46,349 nucleotides of DNA from NCBI GenBank assembly GCA_000961695.1, contig LADW01000065.1:1-46349 (forward strand). The letters run 5' to 3'. The DNA comes from Hyphomonadaceae bacterium BRH_c29. Lineage in GTDB: Bacteria > Pseudomonadota > Alphaproteobacteria > Caulobacterales > Hyphomonadaceae. Numbering within the stretch: position 1 is the first letter of the stretch; each line of letters opens with the position of its first letter. A program made the translations under genes and the position numbers. Below are positions 44,557 to 46,349 of this stretch, piece by piece. The notes below the pieces were generated by a model, which saw only the letters and a list, made by a program, of their open reading frames with translations, did not search any database and was not told the DNA's origin.

Positions 44557-44868
44557 TTATTTCGAGAGCGAGGTCTCGTAGACTGCTGTCAGGTTCGGGT
44601 CGTTGATGGCGGTCACGGCGCTTTTCAGCGTGCGGCTGTCGCAGAAATTGACGGCGTAGCTGGAGGCAAGGCGCCATTCCTTGGATTCAACGACGCAGCG
44701 CTCGTGAACATCATTCTGGAGTTTGGTGAACTGCACTTCGGCACCTTCGATGGTGGTGAGGGCGGCGCGGTCCACGTCCACTTTCATGTCGAACTTGTCG
44801 GAGCTGGCGGCGAAAGCCGGCATGACGGCGACGGAAAAAGCGGCTGCGGCGAGGATTGGGCGGATCAT
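44557..44868 (-). CDS. UrcA family secreted protein
   Basis: A 103-residue exported protein. Residues 1-20 form a signal peptide ending AFAA. The mature part has the UrcA pattern of two cysteines (Cys in HERCVVES and FCDSRTL), then SAVTAINDPNLTAVYE with the typical closing Asn-Pro-Asn-Leu. UrcA proteins are small periplasmic proteins with unknown function, common and often multi-copy in Caulobacterales and Hyphomonadaceae. The two cysteines may form a disulfide. It follows the small basic ORF (44977-45159) on the same strand after ~108 bases and may share its promoter. Confidence 0.85.
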   Translation of the reverse strand: MIRPILAAAAFSVAVMPAFAASSDKFDMKVDVDRAALTTIEGAEVQFTKLQNDVHERCVVESKEWRLASSYAVNFCDSRTLKSAVTAINDPNLTAVYETSLSK

Positions 44869-44976
44869 GGGATGAGTCCTTCTTGGGGGCTTGAGAGTTT
44901 TAATGGGAGGGGAGGTGGACGGCGCTGCGAGCCATCAGGGGGGAATGGCCTTTAAGGGCAGCGCCGTCCGGGCGGC

Positions 44977-45159
44977 TTATCGCGCGTCCCGGCGCAGGGC
45001 GCGGCGGCGGCGGTTGACCAGAAGGTTCGGACGATCCCGTTCGGCCACATCATTTGCCGGGCGGGACAGCAGCGTTTCGCTGCCGGTGAAGATGGCGCGT
45101 GCCATCGGTGCGGCAGTCGCTGCGATCTCGTGGTCATACTGACGGGCGCGGGGGGTCAT
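44977..45159 (-). CDS. Small basic hypothetical protein
   Basis: A 60-residue ORF, strongly basic (ending NRRRRALRRDAR), without membrane segment or known domain. AAGAAGGA lies nine bases before the ATG, a good ribosome site. It is the first ORF after the AT-rich region with the TATCGAAAA repeats and lies upstream of urcA on the same strand. It could be a nucleic-acid-binding or ribosome-associated peptide, but the arginines may also reflect GC-rich noise. Called on its ribosome site and position only. Confidence 0.5.
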   Translation of the reverse strand: MTPRARQYDHEIAATAAPMARAIFTGSETLLSRPANDVAERDRPNLLVNRRRRALRRDAR

Positions 45160-45234
45160 TTTCGAATTTCCTTCTTGGGTTTCTGTCCTGGCGGGACCAT
45201 CCCGCCGCCGACATCCTCAAGATAGGAAAGTCCT

Positions 45235-45314
45235 TATCGAAAATCAATACCAAATTATCGAAAAACAATAATATCTAAGAAATACAAGGCACTTTTCTTT
45301 GTTGTTTTTCGATA
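45235..45314. repeat. Three-copy TATCGAAAA repeat in an AT-rich regulatory region
   Basis: TATCGAAAATCAAT (45235-45248) and TATCGAAAAACAAT (45256-45269) are direct repeats, 21 bases apart (two helical turns). TTGTTTTTCGATA (45302-45314) is the same 13-mer inverted (perfect to copy 2). The ~100 bases around them are far more AT-rich than the rest of the window. This looks like a multi-copy protein-binding site controlling the minus-strand small ORF/urcA, whose start lies at 45159. Confidence 0.65.
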
Positions 45315-45403
45315 TGGCGTAATTTGGGCCGCGTGCAAGGGCCATTCATGCCGTTTTTGACGAAAGTTTCCGGGGAATCCGGGCCAGGCGGCTCCGTTCC
45401 GCC

Positions 45404-46349
45404 TCATGCATTCGCCGCGCGCCCTTGGATGGCGCGGGCTTCCGGCCCATTGCCGGGTGTGCCGAGATCGAAACTCAACTGGACCGGATGGGTCCGGGCC
45501 CGGCGGTCCGGGTTGGGCCGGGCACTCCGGAAAGGCAGGTCGGCCTGCTTTGTGTCAGGGCGTTTTGCCGGTTGGGGATAGGGCCGGTTCGGATGGCGCA
45601 CGCTGGCAATCCGGTCCCGCGCTTCGCGCGCGGCGGCGACATGATCCACCATCCGCATCGGATAGGTCTGACCGAAGATCACGCCTGCCCGGGCAAGCTC
45701 CGCCTTCGGCGCCTCCCATGGGGCGTGAAGGGAATTGTCCGACAAGGCGGCCAGTTCCGGCACCCAGCGGCGGATGAATGCCCCGTCCGGGTCAACTTCA
45801 AGCGATAGCCTGACCGGGTTGCGGATACGCGGCGCCTCAGATCCTTTGACGGCAGACTGGAGCAGGGCCTGGGGATAATGGATGCCCGGCTCGAAATCGG
45901 TGAACAGGGCGGCCAGCCGCTCGGCCGGGCGGCGCCAATCCATCCAGAGATGATGCGTCGCAAAGCCGATCAGCATGGCGCGCATGGGAAAGTTCAGCCA
46001 GCCGGTCTCTCTTAAAGAACGCATGCTGGCATCAATGATGGGAAATCCGGTCCGGCCCTGGATCCAGGCTTCGAGGCGCGGATCATCGGCGGCGGGCTCC
46101 GGGCGGATGGTCTCGCCGCTGCCCTGCTGGGGAAGGGGGCGGTCTTCCAGCGACTGGATCGACCGGCTGCGCCATTCGAGGCGATCCAGGAAGCTGGCGA
46201 GCGAGGCAGCGAACGTCGTATCGCCATCCTGCTCATAAGCGGCGCGCGCACGGGCGGCCGCCTGCCAGGCTTCGCGGACCGAGACCGTTCCGAAGGCGAG
46301 GTGAGGAGAGAGGCGCGAGGCGGCGGCCTCGGCTGCGGCGGGCTGGTCT
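45404..46349 (-). CDS. Photolyase/cryptochrome, C-terminal FAD-binding part (runs off window)
   Basis: The last ~315 codons of a cryptochrome/photolyase-family protein; the start lies beyond the window. The FAD-domain is clear: RLSPHLAFGTVSVREAW, EWRSRSIQ, QGRTGFPIIDASMRSLRETGW, LNFPMRAMLIGFATHHLW and FEPGIHYPQALLQSA. The motifs match the group with a HYPQ(F/A) loop in place of the CPD photolyase W-Q-W-x-x-G, found as FAD-binding-domain proteins in many bacteria. After the WVPEL helix and the YPMRMVDH end, a ~60-residue Arg/Pro-rich tail follows with QADLPF and QLSFDL. Light-dependent repair is likely but not provable here. Confidence 0.88.
   Translation of the reverse strand, partial: DQPAAAEAAASRLSPHLAFGTVSVREAWQAAARARAAYEQDGDTTFAASLASFLDRLEWRSRSIQSLEDRPLPQQGSGETIRPEPAADDPRLEAWIQGRTGFPIIDASMRSLRETGWLNFPMRAMLIGFATHHLWMDWRRPAERLAALFTDFEPGIHYPQALLQSAVKGSEAPRIRNPVRLSLEVDPDGAFIRRWVPELAALSDNSLHAPWEAPKAELARAGVIFGQTYPMRMVDHVAAAREARDRIASVRHPNRPYPQPAKRPDTKQADLPFRSARPNPDRRARTHPVQLSFDLGTPGNGPEARAIQGRAANA

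Overview
The window is GC-rich, densely packed chromosomal DNA of an alphaproteobacterium. The markers are an RpoH-type heat-shock sigma factor with the QKKLFFNLRRLK box, a MarR/OmpR pair like petP-petR, the cys cluster with DUF2849 and DUF934, a 2-oxoglutarate dehydrogenase E2 with two lipoyl domains, and UrcA. The gene content and a possible TipN-like polarity protein would fit Hyphomonadaceae or another Caulobacterales/Rhodobacterales-like lineage. That placement is inference from gene content only; no 16S gene is present. I see no tRNA, rRNA, CRISPR array, prophage or intact insertion sequence.

Layout. 1-5.8 kb: the start of an MFS transporter, then a tightly coupled run yggT / DUF167 / folD / HNH endonuclease, a membrane LytTR regulator, a DUF2141-DUF2306 pair and a second MFS transporter. 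5.8-12.8 kb: the TCA block sucC-sucD, a long hairpin, sucA-sucB and a strong terminator. 12.9-18.3 kb: yghU, a secreted alpha-carbonic anhydrase, chorismate mutase overlapping an HPt protein, a small membrane ORF and a 721-residue membrane coiled-coil protein. 18.3-24.7 kb: a LysR regulator divergent from the assimilatory sulfate/sulfite operon cysG-DUF2849-GST-(18-codon ORF)-cysI-DUF934-cysH, closed by a terminator. 24.7-28 kb: a SpoU-type RNA methyltransferase carrying a protein-coding palindromic repeat, an unknown anchored protein, an RcnB-like protein and rpoH. 28-31.7 kb: beta-carbonic anhydrase plus a SulP transporter, divergent from an OxyR-family regulator with an OxyR-type tandem operator. 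31.7-38 kb: rhomboid protease plus zapE, an orphan receiver, an acyltransferase, an alpha/beta hydrolase and a DUF900 lipoprotein. 38-43.1 kb: a GNAT-nitrilase fusion, a MarR-response regulator-histidine kinase operon and ilvE. 43.1-46.3 kb: 1-Cys peroxiredoxin, sixA, urcA, a small basic protein behind a three-copy repeat, and the C-terminal part of a photolyase/cryptochrome.

How the genes work together. Most are core metabolism: folate one-carbon units, TCA, sulfate assimilation, branched-chain amino acids and bicarbonate supply. The candidates I rate most worth a second look are: the cysteine-less OxyR paralogue next to an OxyR-geometry operator and a bicarbonate/carbonic anhydrase operon; the palindromic element translated inside the RNA methyltransferase; the triple TATCGAAAA repeat near 45.27 kb; the possible beta-clamp motifs in the photolyase tail; the leader hairpin of rpoH; and the coupled 18-codon ORF before cysI. 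All functions are read from sequence and family knowledge; no database search was run.
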